Assembly (NCBI GenBank): GCA_947486785.1 | Contig: CANKUU010000001.1 | Span: 62,001 to 126,000 of the forward strand | DNA from: an uncultured Flavobacteriaceae bacterium | GTDB taxonomy: Bacteria > Bacteroidota > Bacteroidia > Flavobacteriales > Flavobacteriaceae | DNA length: 64,000 nucleotides | Reading direction: 5' to 3' | Shown here: positions 1 to 8,170 of the stretch, one piece after another | How the letters are laid out: every line of letters begins with the position of its first letter | How positions within the stretch are numbered: position 1 is the stretch's first letter | Translations under genes and position numbers: made by a program | The notes under the pieces: generated by a model | Seen by the model: the letters and a program-made list of their open reading frames with translations, nothing else | Databases searched by the model: none | What the model was told of the DNA's origin: nothing

Positions 1-345
1 ATTTGCATCAAACGCGGCAGCGTATAATATGGTGTCTTCGGTGCCATAGAAATCTGCAATTTTTTGTTCAAGTTTTTTATGAATGTCTTGGGTGCCGCAG
101 ATAAAGCGAACTGAAGACATCCCAAAACCATGAGTATCCATAGCGTCTTTTGCAGCTTGAATTACTTCAGGATGTGAAGAGAGTCCCAAATAATTATTTG
201 CACAAAAGTTGATAACCTCTTCTCCAGTAGATATTTTGATTACCGCATCTTGTGGAGATGTTATAATACGTTCACTTTTGTAAAGACCATCTTCTTTTAT
301 TTGGTCTAGTTCTGTTTGTAAGTGTTGTTTAATTTTTCCGTACAT
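1..345 (-). CDS. kbl: Glycine C-acetyltransferase (2-amino-3-ketobutyrate CoA ligase), N-terminal part
   Basis: This is the first 115 codons of a gene that runs off the left edge of the window. The enzyme is a PLP-dependent alpha-oxoamine synthase that cleaves 2-amino-3-ketobutyrate with CoA to glycine and acetyl-CoA in threonine catabolism. The visible part carries blocks typical of Kbl: an early KSERIITSPQ segment, VINFCANNYLGL near residues 45-56 and HGFGMSSVRFICGTQ near residues 73-87, which together separate it from the related BioF and HemA. The ATG lies 11 nt downstream of the stop of the helicase-nuclease gene, so the two are probably co-transcribed. The PLP lysine lies in the missing part. 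Confidence 0.9.
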   Translation of the reverse strand, partial: MYGKIKQHLQTELDQIKEDGLYKSERIITSPQDAVIKISTGEEVINFCANNYLGLSSHPEVIQAAKDAMDTHGFGMSSVRFICGTQDIHKKLEQKIADFYGTEDTILYAAAFDAN

Positions 346-356
346 AGTAATTGTTC

Positions 357-3300
357 TTAGATAAATTCTGGTGTTATTTTCTCGTTAATATAAAGTAAGA
401 TTTTATTTTCAACAGTATAGCCTATTTTTTCTAAGGCATCAGCGTACTCATATATTTGTTCTTTAAAAGCGTTATTAGGCTTTCCTGTTTTATAGTCAAT
501 TATGGTTGCTTTATCTTTATTAATCACAACCCTATCAGGACGTATAATTTTACCCGTAGCTGTTATGATAGCTTTTTCATTTTTTACTATGTTTCCATTT
601 GCGAAGTATATTCGTAATTTAGAATGGTTTATTATTTTTAATACTGTACTTAGCATATCTTCTTTTTCATTTTCTTGAAGGATACCTTTACGTAAAGCAA
701 TGTTTAATGCACTTTCTATATCATTATGAGTTTCAATAAAGCTCATAATATAATGAAGTAAATTTCCTTTAACAATCGCATCTTCACGATTGGTGTTCCA
801 AAGTTGAGCTGATTTGGTTAAAATTTTAAAACTAGGTCGGTCTTTATAGGTATAGTGGTAGGTAAGCGGTTTTTGCTCAGGTATTTTTTTTTCTTTGGTA
901 ATTGGTTTTAGTTGACCAAAAGAATAGCTGCTTTTGTTTTCGTTCCAAATATCTTGTTTCTCAATATAATTTGTCAACAAATTAGAATATGATTTTTGTT
1001 CACTTTCTAAAGAAGGTTCATTTGTGGTGATAATGTATGAGGCTTTTGACGCCCGAGTTAACGCAACGTAAAGCACGTTAAAAGCATCTAGTTCTTGTTG
1101 GTTGTTTTCTTCTTCAAATAGTTTAGCTGCCAAATCATTGTAATGAACCACTTCTTTTGTGCCATTAATTAAAACCTCTTCAAAGCCATGGAAGTTGTCG
1201 GAGTTGACACTTAACCATATTTTAGAATCTTTTGTTGAATGTAAATTAGCGTTGGCATAAGGGAAAATAGTGATATCAAACTCTAATCCTTTAGCTTTAT
1301 GAATGGTCATTATTTGCACCTTATTAAGCGAATCAGGTGCGGCTATGCTTAAATTATCTTTTTTCTTGCCCCAATACTCTAGAAAATGCACAATACTTGT
1401 GCCTTCTTTTTGTTCTACATCAAAAACTGTATCCATAAAGAAGTTAATATAGGCATCTGAATTTTCTGTGAGTTTAAATTGCTTTATTGCATATTCCATA
1501 ATGTCAAAAACAGAACGTTGCGATAAATGAAGTACGTTAAACTGATAAAATTCGAGAAAAAATGCGGCAATATTTTTTAAATTTTTAGTGATAAATGCAT
1601 GCCTATTTTCATCATCTTGTGATAGGTAGAAAAGTAGGTTATATGAAAATTCAAGATCATGTGGTTGGATAAGATAATTCAGCAGATTGATTAAAAAGTT
1701 AACCTTAGTACTATTTTTAAGAAGTAAACTATCTGATGAAACCACAGCAATTTGCTCTTGAATTAAATAATCAGCTAATTTGACGCCGTCTTTTTTATTT
1801 CTAACTAGAATACAAATGTCGCCATAGTTATATTTTTTTTCAATAACCTCCTTAATAATGGTTAAAACAGTTTCACCATTTAGTTCATCTAAACTACGTT
1901 CATCATTTTTATTTAAAAAGGTAAGCTGCACTAGACCTTCGATTTCGCTTTTACTTATTTGCTCGTTGCCTGTTTTATAAAGATGTCTATATCTTGTGTT
2001 TTTTAAGTAAGAACTTATAGCGGTAAAAAATAAATTATTAAAATCGACAATTTTCTTGTGGCTACGATAATTGAATTTTAGATTTTCTATGCTTGGCGCT
2101 GCCGAAAATGGATTTTCAGTTTTGTTGACTAATTTTAAGAACTGTTCTGCCTCACCACCCCGCCATCGATATATGGCTTGTTTTGCATCACCAACCAAAA
2201 AGAGCGAACCATGTTCACTTGAAAGCGAATTATCTACTAAAGGAATTAGATTTTTCCATTGTAGTTCAGAGGTATCTTGAAATTCATCAATAAAATAATG
2301 CCGGTATTTTTCACCAAGACGTTCGTAAATAAAAGGAGCGGGCTGATCTCTTATTTCGTTAGATATTATTGAATTAAATTCAGAAATCGGCAATTGATCT
2401 CGTTCGTGTTGAATTGATTTAACTTCTTTTTGAATAGCTCCTAAAACGGTCAAGGGAACACTATTTTTATAAACATTTTTTAAGAAATTTAGATGCTCCC
2501 ATGTTGTTTTTAATGTTTTAAAGTATTCATTAAAATTCGACCTTTGACTGTCTATAGTTTCTTTGATTGCTTCGGGACATTTTTTTGTATAAAGGCTAGT
2601 GTTTTCAAAGTCTTTTTTCCATTTTGCATCAAAATTAATTTTACGCTCTAAATTTTTTAATTGAATTAAAAATTTTGGAAAATAAGAACTGGTGAAATCT
2701 GAAAATTTTAAGTTTTTTTCTTCAATTATTTCAAGGCATTTGTTTGCCATTTTTTTTATTTGTTGATGGCCTAAATTTATTTTGTTTCTAATGCCTTTTT
2801 GCATTTCTAAAAAATCATCAAGCTCTTTGTTTTCGAGTTTTTTTAAATGTGGTTGAGTGTCTTCTTTAAATAATAATTTTCCAATTTCTAATAAATCTAT
2901 AGTAACATCCCAGCTTTTGTTGTCATCTGTTTTTTCGAGTGCAAAGGCTATAAGTATTTTGGTAAGATTTTTGTCGGTCCCCGCTTTGTTTATCAATCTT
3001 GAAACTGCTTCTTGAAGAAGTAATTGAGTATCTAAAACAACTTCAAAGTTCTGAGGTAATTTAAGATCTTTAGCAAACGTTCTTATGAGCCGATGCGTAA
3101 ATTTGTCTATTGTAGAAATATCAAAATAAGCATAATTATGCAAGATTTTTTTGAGTATAAATTTTGCCTTTTGTTGAAGCGATTTGGCATCAAGCTGTAA
3201 CTCTTGACTGAGGGTTACAAACATGGGTGGCGCATTTTTAATAGTTTCAACTTGACTGAAATCATAAAGATTGTTTAAAATACGATCTTTCATTTCGTTT

Positions 3301-3446
3301 ACGGCTTTGTTCGTAAAAGTTATCGCTAAGATTTGACGATACGCGTCGTTCGAAGAAAGTAGTAAACGTAAATATTCTTGGGTAAGGGTATAGGTTTTTC
3401 CAGAACCTGCAGAAGCACTATATATCTTAAACGGATTGTCTTGCAC
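357..3446 (-). CDS. UvrD-family helicase with C-terminal RecB-type nuclease (AddA-like)
   Basis: This 1029-residue protein is a probable DNA double-strand-break end-processing helicase-nuclease of the AddA/RecB type. Superfamily 1 motifs occur in order: Walker A SAGSGKT (residues 12-18), motif Ia AITFTNKA, Walker B DEFQDTS (about 385), GDAKQAIYRWRGG, NYRSHKK, TIHKAKGLEF (about 711) and LYVALTRA (about 792). A PD-(D/E)XK nuclease follows, with LLHYIM (about 895), a PDRV aspartate and DYKTG (about 990). The start is GTG: a stop codon lies directly upstream and the P-loop begins ten residues in, so no other start fits. The AddB-like partner expected for this family is not in the window; kbl follows directly. 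It is divergent from the superoxide dismutase gene. The helicase-nuclease assignment is firm; the AddA name is inferred from architecture. Confidence 0.88.
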   Translation of the reverse strand: MQDNPFKIYSASAGSGKTYTLTQEYLRLLLSSNDAYRQILAITFTNKAVNEMKDRILNNLYDFSQVETIKNAPPMFVTLSQELQLDAKSLQQKAKFILKKILHNYAYFDISTIDKFTHRLIRTFAKDLKLPQNFEVVLDTQLLLQEAVSRLINKAGTDKNLTKILIAFALEKTDDNKSWDVTIDLLEIGKLLFKEDTQPHLKKLENKELDDFLEMQKGIRNKINLGHQQIKKMANKCLEIIEEKNLKFSDFTSSYFPKFLIQLKNLERKINFDAKWKKDFENTSLYTKKCPEAIKETIDSQRSNFNEYFKTLKTTWEHLNFLKNVYKNSVPLTVLGAIQKEVKSIQHERDQLPISEFNSIISNEIRDQPAPFIYERLGEKYRHYFIDEFQDTSELQWKNLIPLVDNSLSSEHGSLFLVGDAKQAIYRWRGGEAEQFLKLVNKTENPFSAAPSIENLKFNYRSHKKIVDFNNLFFTAISSYLKNTRYRHLYKTGNEQISKSEIEGLVQLTFLNKNDERSLDELNGETVLTIIKEVIEKKYNYGDICILVRNKKDGVKLADYLIQEQIAVVSSDSLLLKNSTKVNFLINLLNYLIQPHDLEFSYNLLFYLSQDDENRHAFITKNLKNIAAFFLEFYQFNVLHLSQRSVFDIMEYAIKQFKLTENSDAYINFFMDTVFDVEQKEGTSIVHFLEYWGKKKDNLSIAAPDSLNKVQIMTIHKAKGLEFDITIFPYANANLHSTKDSKIWLSVNSDNFHGFEEVLINGTKEVVHYNDLAAKLFEEENNQQELDAFNVLYVALTRASKASYIITTNEPSLESEQKSYSNLLTNYIEKQDIWNENKSSYSFGQLKPITKEKKIPEQKPLTYHYTYKDRPSFKILTKSAQLWNTNREDAIVKGNLLHYIMSFIETHNDIESALNIALRKGILQENEKEDMLSTVLKIINHSKLRIYFANGNIVKNEKAIITATGKIIRPDRVVINKDKATIIDYKTGKPNNAFKEQIYEYADALEKIGYTVENKILLYINEKITPEFI

Positions 3447-3497
3447 CTATTTTTTTTGCAAAGTACGTAATCTGCGACAGTTCTTAACAAATAATTA

Positions 3498-3529
3498 TTG
3501 CAATATGAATGTTAAAATTTGTAAATTTG
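3498..3529 (+). promoter_or_regulatory. Putative promoter of the superoxide dismutase gene
   Basis: A TTG at 3498-3500 and TAAATTTG at 3522-3529, separated by 21 nt, fit the Bacteroidota sigma-A consensus TTG-N(17-23)-TAnnTTTG. It would give a leader of about 32 nt before the ATG at 3566. Confidence 0.5.
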
Positions 3530-3565
3530 ATGAATTCTTTTTTAAAACCTTAAAACACAAAAACT

Positions 3566-4174
3566 ATGGCTTTTGAATTACCAAAATTACCTTACGCATA
3601 TGATGCTTTGGAGCCACATATTGATGCAAGAACTATGGAGATACACCATACAAAACATCACAATGGTTATACAACAAAGTTAAATTCGGCAATTGCAGGT
3701 ACAGACCTTGAAAATAAATCAATAAACGATATACTTGCGAGTTTAGACATGTCAAATGGCGCAGTAAGAAATAACGGTGGTGGGTTTTTTAATCACTCTT
3801 TGTTTTGGAGTATTATGTCTCCTAACGCCGGCGGAAGTCCATCAGGGGAATTGGCTCAAGCAATTACTGATGCATTTGGTTCGTTTGAAGAGTTTAAAAA
3901 TAAATTTAGTGCCGCAGCAGGCACAAGATTTGGTTCAGGTTGGGCTTGGTTGTGCGTGCACCCAGGAGGTAAGTTAGATATATGCTCTACTCCAAATCAA
4001 GATAATCCACTTATGCCAAATGTAGGTTGTGGGGGTCATCCTATTTTAGGTCTAGATGTTTGGGAGCATGCATACTATTTAAATTATCAAAATAGAAGAC
4101 CTGATTATGTTAATGCATTTTTTAATGTAATTAATTGGGATAAGGTTGCTGAGTTGTATTTAAAAAATAAATAA
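3566..4174 (+). CDS. sodA: Superoxide dismutase, Mn/Fe family
   Basis: This cytoplasmic enzyme of 202 residues, the usual family length, dismutates superoxide to oxygen and hydrogen peroxide. The four metal ligands are visible as H27 (MEIHH), H77 (FFNHSLFW), D164 and H168 (LDVWEHAYY), and [16 protein letters not shown] closes the C-terminal domain. The second-sphere glutamine lies in NQDNPLM at residue 145, the position used by Mn-type enzymes, rather than in the N-terminal half as in Fe-type, so Mn or cambialistic use is more likely than strict Fe. No signal peptide is present. It is a single-gene unit with its own promoter and a strong terminator just after the stop. Confidence 0.95.
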   Translation: MAFELPKLPYAYDALEPHIDARTMEIHHTKHHNGYTTKLNSAIAGTDLENKSINDILASLDMSNGAVRNNGGGFFNHSLFWSIMSPNAGGSPSGELAQAITDAFGSFEEFKNKFSAAAGTRFGSGWAWLCVHPGGKLDICSTPNQDNPLMPNVGCGGHPILGLDVWEHAYYLNYQNRRPDYVNAFFNVINWDKVAELYLKNK

Positions 4175-4192
4175 ATTTCTTTTGAACATATT

Positions 4193-4233
4193 TAAAAAAA
4201 AAAGCATTCGGTTAACCGAATGCTTTTTTTTTT
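4193..4233. terminator. Bidirectional intrinsic terminator after sodA
   Basis: A perfect 11-bp stem (AGCATTCGGTT paired with AACCGAATGCT, 4203-4224) is flanked by an A-run on the left and a T-run on the right. It can end sodA on the plus strand and also transcripts arriving on the minus strand. Confidence 0.85.
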
Positions 4234-4240
4234 AAATAGA

Positions 4241-4312
4241 AAAGGGCGAAGTAAACTCCACCCTTTTCGTCCCAAATCTTACCATAAACTTAACCTACTT
4301 ATGCTATGGCGG
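4241..4312 (-). ncRNA. Small RNA-like element, copy 1 of 4
   Basis: Read on the minus strand, this element has a conserved core (CCATAGCATAAGTAGGTTAA, then GTTTATGG), a short AAGATTTGGG linker and a terminator hairpin with T-run. The core ends CCATA/TATGG can pair around a conserved loop. The terminator stem GGGTGGAGT/ACTTCGCCC pairs completely only on the minus strand, using two G-U wobbles; on the plus strand these become C-A mismatches. The stem sequence is unrelated to that of copies 2-4, so only structure is conserved there. The 5' end is uncertain, since upstream sequence does not match copies 2 and 3. It may belong to the Flavo-1 RNA class of Flavobacteria, which I cannot confirm from memory. 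Confidence 0.6.
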
Positions 4313-4442
4313 CACTAAATTACTGGTATTGTATTAAATAAAAAAGAAATTTGGCTCTTTTTTAAGATCTTAATTTTTGAATATTTTTCTTAAAAAGTAG
4401 ATAAATTGAGGCTAACTATATCAAATATAGGGGTTTAAAAAT

Positions 4443-4516
4443 AAAAAAGGCAGAGCATTGCTCCGCCTTTTTCCCCAAATCTTACCATGAACTTAACCTA
4501 CTTATGCTATGGTTCC
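4443..4516 (-). ncRNA. Small RNA-like element, copy 2 of 4
   Basis: Minus-strand element with the same core as copy 1 (ACCATAGCATAAGTAGGTTA, then AGTTCATGGTAAG) followed by GGGG and the terminator stem GGCGGAGC/GCTCTGCC around AAT, ending in a T-run. ACCAT and ATGGT can pair around the conserved loop. The stem has one G-U wobble on the minus strand where the plus strand has an A-C mismatch. A TAnnTTTG box lies just upstream at 4518-4525, giving a predicted RNA of about 70 nt. Homology with copy 3 continues for about 80 nt upstream of the core, so the promoter was copied with the element. Confidence 0.65.
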
Positions 4517-4517
4517 T

Positions 4518-4525
4518 CAAAAATA
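4518..4525 (-). promoter_or_regulatory. -7 box of small RNA copy 2
   Basis: TATTTTTG on the minus strand matches TAnnTTTG and lies a few bases before the predicted RNA 5' end. The same box stands at the same place in copy 3 (4901-4908). A TTG about 16 nt upstream in copy 2 is TTA in copy 3, so the -33 element is weak. Confidence 0.4.
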
Positions 4526-4727
4526 TATCATTTTTAGGGCCAAAAATAGGATTTTAGTTGAACTCCTGAAATAAGTGGTTAAAGCACCAAAAAATCGTTT
4601 TTACTTTAATTAGTAGTCAGATTATTCAGTCTAAAAAAGTTTTATTATCTAAATAATTAATTAGAATTAATTACCATAATCGTGTTGAATTTTACTACCA
4701 CATAATTTTTAGCTTAAGTTTCATTAA

Positions 4728-4829
4728 TTAAATGAATTCTTCCGTAAGTATGTTCATTTAGAAGGTGTACTTGTTGGTGCGCATTTTGAAGTAAATGACA
4801 ATTATGATGTTGTTGGTGTTTTTAAATAA
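4728..4829 (+). pseudogene. Coding remnant (C-terminal fragment of an unrecognised protein)
   Basis: Directly left of the copy 3 terminator, a stop-bounded frame of 33 codons without an ATG reads LNEFFRKYVHLEG, then VLVGAHFEVNDNYDVVGVFK and a stop. The composition looks protein-like. A second tract at 5976-6053, next to copy 4, ends in the similar VNNNYGVVVFLK and stop. The two probably descend from one gene end duplicated with the RNA element. I do not recognise the family. Confidence 0.35.
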
Positions 4830-4899
4830 AAAGGCGGAGCATTGCCCCGCCTTTTCCCCAAATCTTACCATGAACTTAACCTACTTATGCTATGGTTCC
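4829..4899 (-). ncRNA. Small RNA-like element, copy 3 of 4
   Basis: Minus-strand element with a core identical to copy 2. The terminator stem GGCGGGGC/GCTCCGCC pairs fully on the minus strand through a G-U wobble at a position different from that in copy 2; the plus strand has an A-C mismatch there. Homology with copy 2 extends upstream through the promoter region, and with copy 4 downstream past the terminator into the coding remnant. Confidence 0.65.
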
Positions 4900-4900
4900 T

Positions 4901-4908
4901 CAAAAATA
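4901..4908 (-). promoter_or_regulatory. -7 box of small RNA copy 3
   Basis: TATTTTTG on the minus strand, in the same relation to the core as in copy 2. No clear TTG is seen at the -33 distance. Confidence 0.4.
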
Positions 4909-5243
4909 TATCATCTTCAGGGTTAAAAATAAAATCTTGGTTGAACTCCTAAAATAGGTAGTTAAAGTGTCCAAAAATCACCTTTAGCATAAAGAGTTTA
5001 AAGAATATGTAATATTTGTAAACTAAAAAACAATCGATTGAAGCCTTTTGATTAAGGTAAGTTCGATGTAAAAAAGTGAGTTTTTCTACAAGAAAAAAAT
5101 CTAAAAATAAATAAAGTATTGTATTTCAATTTTTTTTAGCTTGAATATTTCGCTGTTTTTTTGATAACTGCTGCTTATAATTCGTTCCTTTTTGGCAAAA
5201 TAGCCTAAGCGCTAATGGTAAAATCCACCTTCGAAATTAAAAG

Positions 5244-5900
5244 ATGTCACTTTCCGAAGTGATGGCCATACAGCAACTGTTCCACTTTTCAGGTTATTGG
5301 ATCTCAAAAAATTTAAAACTGTTATTAAATAGGTAAACATTTGGACAAGGAGTTTCTCAGTGCGGTCTTCTATACTCGTATGGAAGACCAATTGTGTATG
5401 CATCAGTTTTATAGATTCTACATGATTTAGGGTTAATAATAGACGAAGGATAAATGAACATTGAATATTTAGCGGGTTTACCCATTGGGGGTACCTTTTC
5501 TTGAGTTGGTTTTGGATTTATATTGCTTTTTTCACAAACCAATTTGGACAACCGCCGTCCATAGCTCTTAAAATCGTTTATCAAAAAATGATAGGTGATG
5601 CTCTTAGGAGACAAAGGGTATGAACCAAAAGAAACTATTCACTAATTCCTTAAGTGGGTTGCACCTGGTAGCCTAACTTCGAATGAACATGAAAACCAAA
5701 CTACGCATGCCAATTGTCGATGCTCGCCAGTTGAGAAAACGAGTAATCATAGAAACCATATTCAATTAGTTCCAACACCTATGTCAAGTGAAACACGCTT
5801 AACGTAGGAGTCAAGCAAACGATTTTAATTCGATATTCTTCGCTTTGAATGCCTACAGATTTAAAGACAAAATACCTTTCTTGAAAAACAAGTTGGTTAC
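5244..5900 (+). pseudogene. Decayed IS982-family transposase
   Basis: Blocks characteristic of IS982-family transposases occur in the right order on the plus strand but in different frames and with stops between them. They are MSLSEVMAIQQLFHFSGYW (from 5244), ISFIDST (5402-5422) with NNRRRINEH after a stop, GDKGYEPKETI (5607 on), NMKTKLRMPIVDARQLRKR (from 5686) with VIIETIFN, then FQHLCQVKHA and RRSQANDFNSIFFALNAYRF. In intact relatives the matching motifs are LSEVMTI..FHLSGY, FIDST, DKGY, NMKNKLM, LLRKR..IETV and QIEHSRHRS. At least five stops and several frameshifts rule out function. The first 60 or so residues and the terminal inverted repeats were not found. It lies between RNA copies 3 and 4. 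Confidence 0.75.
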
Positions 5901-5975
5901 TACCAATCAATTATATTTTTTAGCTCTAGTTATATCGAAATCACCTTAAAATATAAAAAACACTTTCGATTTTGA

Positions 5976-6053
5976 GCTAATTCATTAGATGTTAATGGGG
6001 TTGAGGGTTTTTTGGTAAATAACAATTATGGTGTTGTAGTTTTTTTAAAATAA
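5976..6053 (+). pseudogene. Second coding remnant beside RNA copy 4
   Basis: A stop-bounded frame of 25 codons without an ATG ends in GFLVNNNYGVVVFLK and a stop that touches the copy 4 terminator. It resembles the remnant at 4728-4829 at protein and DNA level; the shared block around GTAAATxACAATTATG is clear. No family is recognised. Confidence 0.3.
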
Positions 6054-6122
6054 AAAGGCGGAGCATTGCTCCGCCTTTTCCCCAAATCTTACCATGAACT
6101 TAACCTACTTATGCTATGGTAG
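6052..6122 (-). ncRNA. Small RNA-like element, copy 4 of 4
   Basis: The core is the same as in copies 2 and 3, and the terminator stem GGCGGAGC/GCTCCGCC is perfect on both strands. Upstream sequence differs from copies 2 and 3 and has no clear TAnnTTTG box. Because it lies about 100 nt downstream of the PurF-like gene on the same strand, it could be released from that mRNA's 3' end and also serve as its terminator. Confidence 0.6.
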
Positions 6123-6224
6123 CGGCTAATGTAGTTGAGTGTTGTATCATTATATTATAAATTCGCTAAATAGCTATATTTCTCGTTAAAAGGTTTAATT
6201 AGTGGTATTTCATCTCCAATAGTG

Positions 6225-8123
6225 TTAATATGCTCTTTGATTTTTACCCTCAAAAAAGTTTATAAATGCTCTATTTACAACCCTATTTCCTCCAGCAGTA
6301 GGGTAATTTCCTGTAAAATACCAATCGCCCAAATTTTTAGGACAGGCTTGATGAAGGTTTTCAATAGTTTGATATATAATTTGAACCTCTGCTTTGATAT
6401 CACTTGAACTAAGAAGTTCACCTGTTTTTGATGATATTTCTTGGGCTGTAAAAGGGGCATAAAATTCTTTTACATAATTAAGGATATCTGTATCTTGCGA
6501 GTTTACTTGTTTTAGGCATTTTTTATAAATATCTTCAACTAAATGCATGGTCTCTCTTTCTTGATGTAAGGCTAGAGCAGCTTTAAAGGCAATAAAATCT
6601 TCTAGTTTTGCCATGTCTATACCATAACAATCTGGATATCTAATCTGTGGTGCTGATGAAACTACAATGATCTTCTTTGGTGAAAGCCGATCTAAAATAC
6701 GTAGGATACTTTTCTTTAAAGTGGTTCCTCTAACGATGCTATCGTCAATAATAACAAGGTTATCTCCTTGTTTAACCGAGCCGTAAGAAATGTCGTAAAC
6801 ATGAGCAACTAAATCGTCTCTACTACTATCTTGAGTAATAAAAGTTCGCAGTTTTGCATCTTTAATAGCTACCTTTTCTATCCTTGGCCTAACTTCTAAA
6901 ATTTTATGAAGTTGTTCTCTAGTGATTGATGAGCCAATTTCGAGTATTTGCTCTTCTTTATTTTTGTTTAAATAGTTTTGCGCTTCTTTTACCATTCCAA
7001 AGAAAGAAGTTTCTGCGGTATTGGGAATATAAGAAAAGACCGTATTTTTTATGTCATTATTTATTGCTTTCAATATCTGGGGAAATAGTAGTTTACCCAG
7101 TTCTTTTCGTTCTTGATATATTTCTTTATCGCTTCCTCTCGAGAAGTAAATTCGTTCAAAAGAACAAGCTTTTCTTTCGGTAGGTTCAAGAACCTCTTTA
7201 ATGGCGGTGGTACCATTTTTTTTGATGATTATGGCGTGGCCAGGATCTAATTCTTTAACCTTATCATATGCTACGTTAAATACCGTTTGTATGGCAGGGC
7301 GTTCTGATGCTACTACAACTATTTCGTCATCTTTATAATAATATGCGGGTCGTATGCCTGCCGGATCTCTTAATACAAAGGCATCTCCGTGCCCTATTAG
7401 GCCAGACATGGCATAGCCACCATCAAAATTTTTCGCAGCCCTTCTTAAAATTTTAGCAACGTTTAAGCGGTCTCCAATTATAGTACTTGCCTCTTGTTTG
7501 GTATAGCCTTCTTTTTTTATTTGTTTGTATAATTTTGCAACCGCATCATCTAAAAAGTGTCCTATTTTTTCCATTACGGTAACCGTGTCCGCCATCTCTT
7601 TAGGATGTTGCCCCAGCTGAACTAAATTATCAAAAAGCTCGTGAACATTTGTCATATTAAAATTACCCGCAACAATTAGATTTCGATGCATCCAATTATT
7701 CTGACGTATAAAAGGGTGCACACTTTCGATACTATTTTTTCCAAATGTACCGTACCGTACATGACCTAGCAGAACTTCGCCAATATAGGGGATATGTTTT
7801 TTTTGTAAGGCAACATCATCGGCATATGAAGGGTTTTCTGTTAATGCGGTATTAATGCGTTCATTAATTTGTGCAAAAATATCTTGAATTGGCTTTTGAG
7901 CATTGGAGCGAACCCTGCTCATATAGCGCTCTCCGGCATTCATATCTAATTTTATACTCGCAAAACCAGCACCATCTTGTCCACGATTGTGCTGTTTTTC
8001 CATCATCAAATACATTTTGTTTACACCGTAAAATGCTGTTCCGTACTTTTCTTTATAATATGCTAATGGTTTTAACAGTCGTATTACAGATATACCACAT
8101 TCATGTTTAATCGCGTCGCTCAT
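6225..8123 (-). CDS. Amidophosphoribosyltransferase-like protein (long PurF form)
   Basis: The protein has 632 residues, against roughly 450-510 for standard PurF. An N-terminal class II glutamine amidotransferase domain carries the Cys nucleophile at residue 9 (HECGIS); a short leader ending in Glu before Cys is what PurF propeptides look like. RGQDGAG and GHVRYGT follow. The C-terminal phosphoribosyltransferase domain has the PRPP loop VIIDDSIVRGTT. PurF makes phosphoribosylamine from PRPP and glutamine, the first step of purine synthesis. Extra length lies in insertions within the amidotransferase half and in a C-terminal extension. Neighbours purN and a PfkB kinase support a purine or nucleoside role. 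Bacteroidota often encode such a long form; whether it is the main PurF or a paralogue cannot be told here. Confidence 0.85.
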   Translation of the reverse strand: MSDAIKHECGISVIRLLKPLAYYKEKYGTAFYGVNKMYLMMEKQHNRGQDGAGFASIKLDMNAGERYMSRVRSNAQKPIQDIFAQINERINTALTENPSYADDVALQKKHIPYIGEVLLGHVRYGTFGKNSIESVHPFIRQNNWMHRNLIVAGNFNMTNVHELFDNLVQLGQHPKEMADTVTVMEKIGHFLDDAVAKLYKQIKKEGYTKQEASTIIGDRLNVAKILRRAAKNFDGGYAMSGLIGHGDAFVLRDPAGIRPAYYYKDDEIVVVASERPAIQTVFNVAYDKVKELDPGHAIIIKKNGTTAIKEVLEPTERKACSFERIYFSRGSDKEIYQERKELGKLLFPQILKAINNDIKNTVFSYIPNTAETSFFGMVKEAQNYLNKNKEEQILEIGSSITREQLHKILEVRPRIEKVAIKDAKLRTFITQDSSRDDLVAHVYDISYGSVKQGDNLVIIDDSIVRGTTLKKSILRILDRLSPKKIIVVSSAPQIRYPDCYGIDMAKLEDFIAFKAALALHQERETMHLVEDIYKKCLKQVNSQDTDILNYVKEFYAPFTAQEISSKTGELLSSSDIKAEVQIIYQTIENLHQACPKNLGDWYFTGNYPTAGGNRVVNRAFINFFEGKNQRAY

Positions 8124-8136
8124 TAGTTTTATGTAT

Positions 8137-8166
8137 TAAAAAAGCCCCGAAATGTCAGGGCGTATT
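8137..8166 (-). terminator. Hairpin between the PfkB kinase and the PurF-like gene
   Basis: On the minus strand GCCC (8161-8158) pairs with GGGC (8147-8144), extended by a T-G pair, and is followed by six Ts. It lies 10 nt after the kinase stop and just before the PurF-like ATG, so it probably terminates or attenuates read-through. Confidence 0.55.
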
Positions 8167-8170
8167 TTTA

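Noticed and set aside
5212-5614. Two overlapping minus-strand open frames of 63 and 85 codons
   Set aside because: They lie opposite the decayed IS982 transposase, have no recognisable motif and biased codon content; they are shadows of the pseudogene.
4443-6122. Evenly similar repeats considered as a CRISPR-like array
   Set aside because: Spacing is irregular (hundreds of bp), each copy ends in a terminator, and no cas genes are present.
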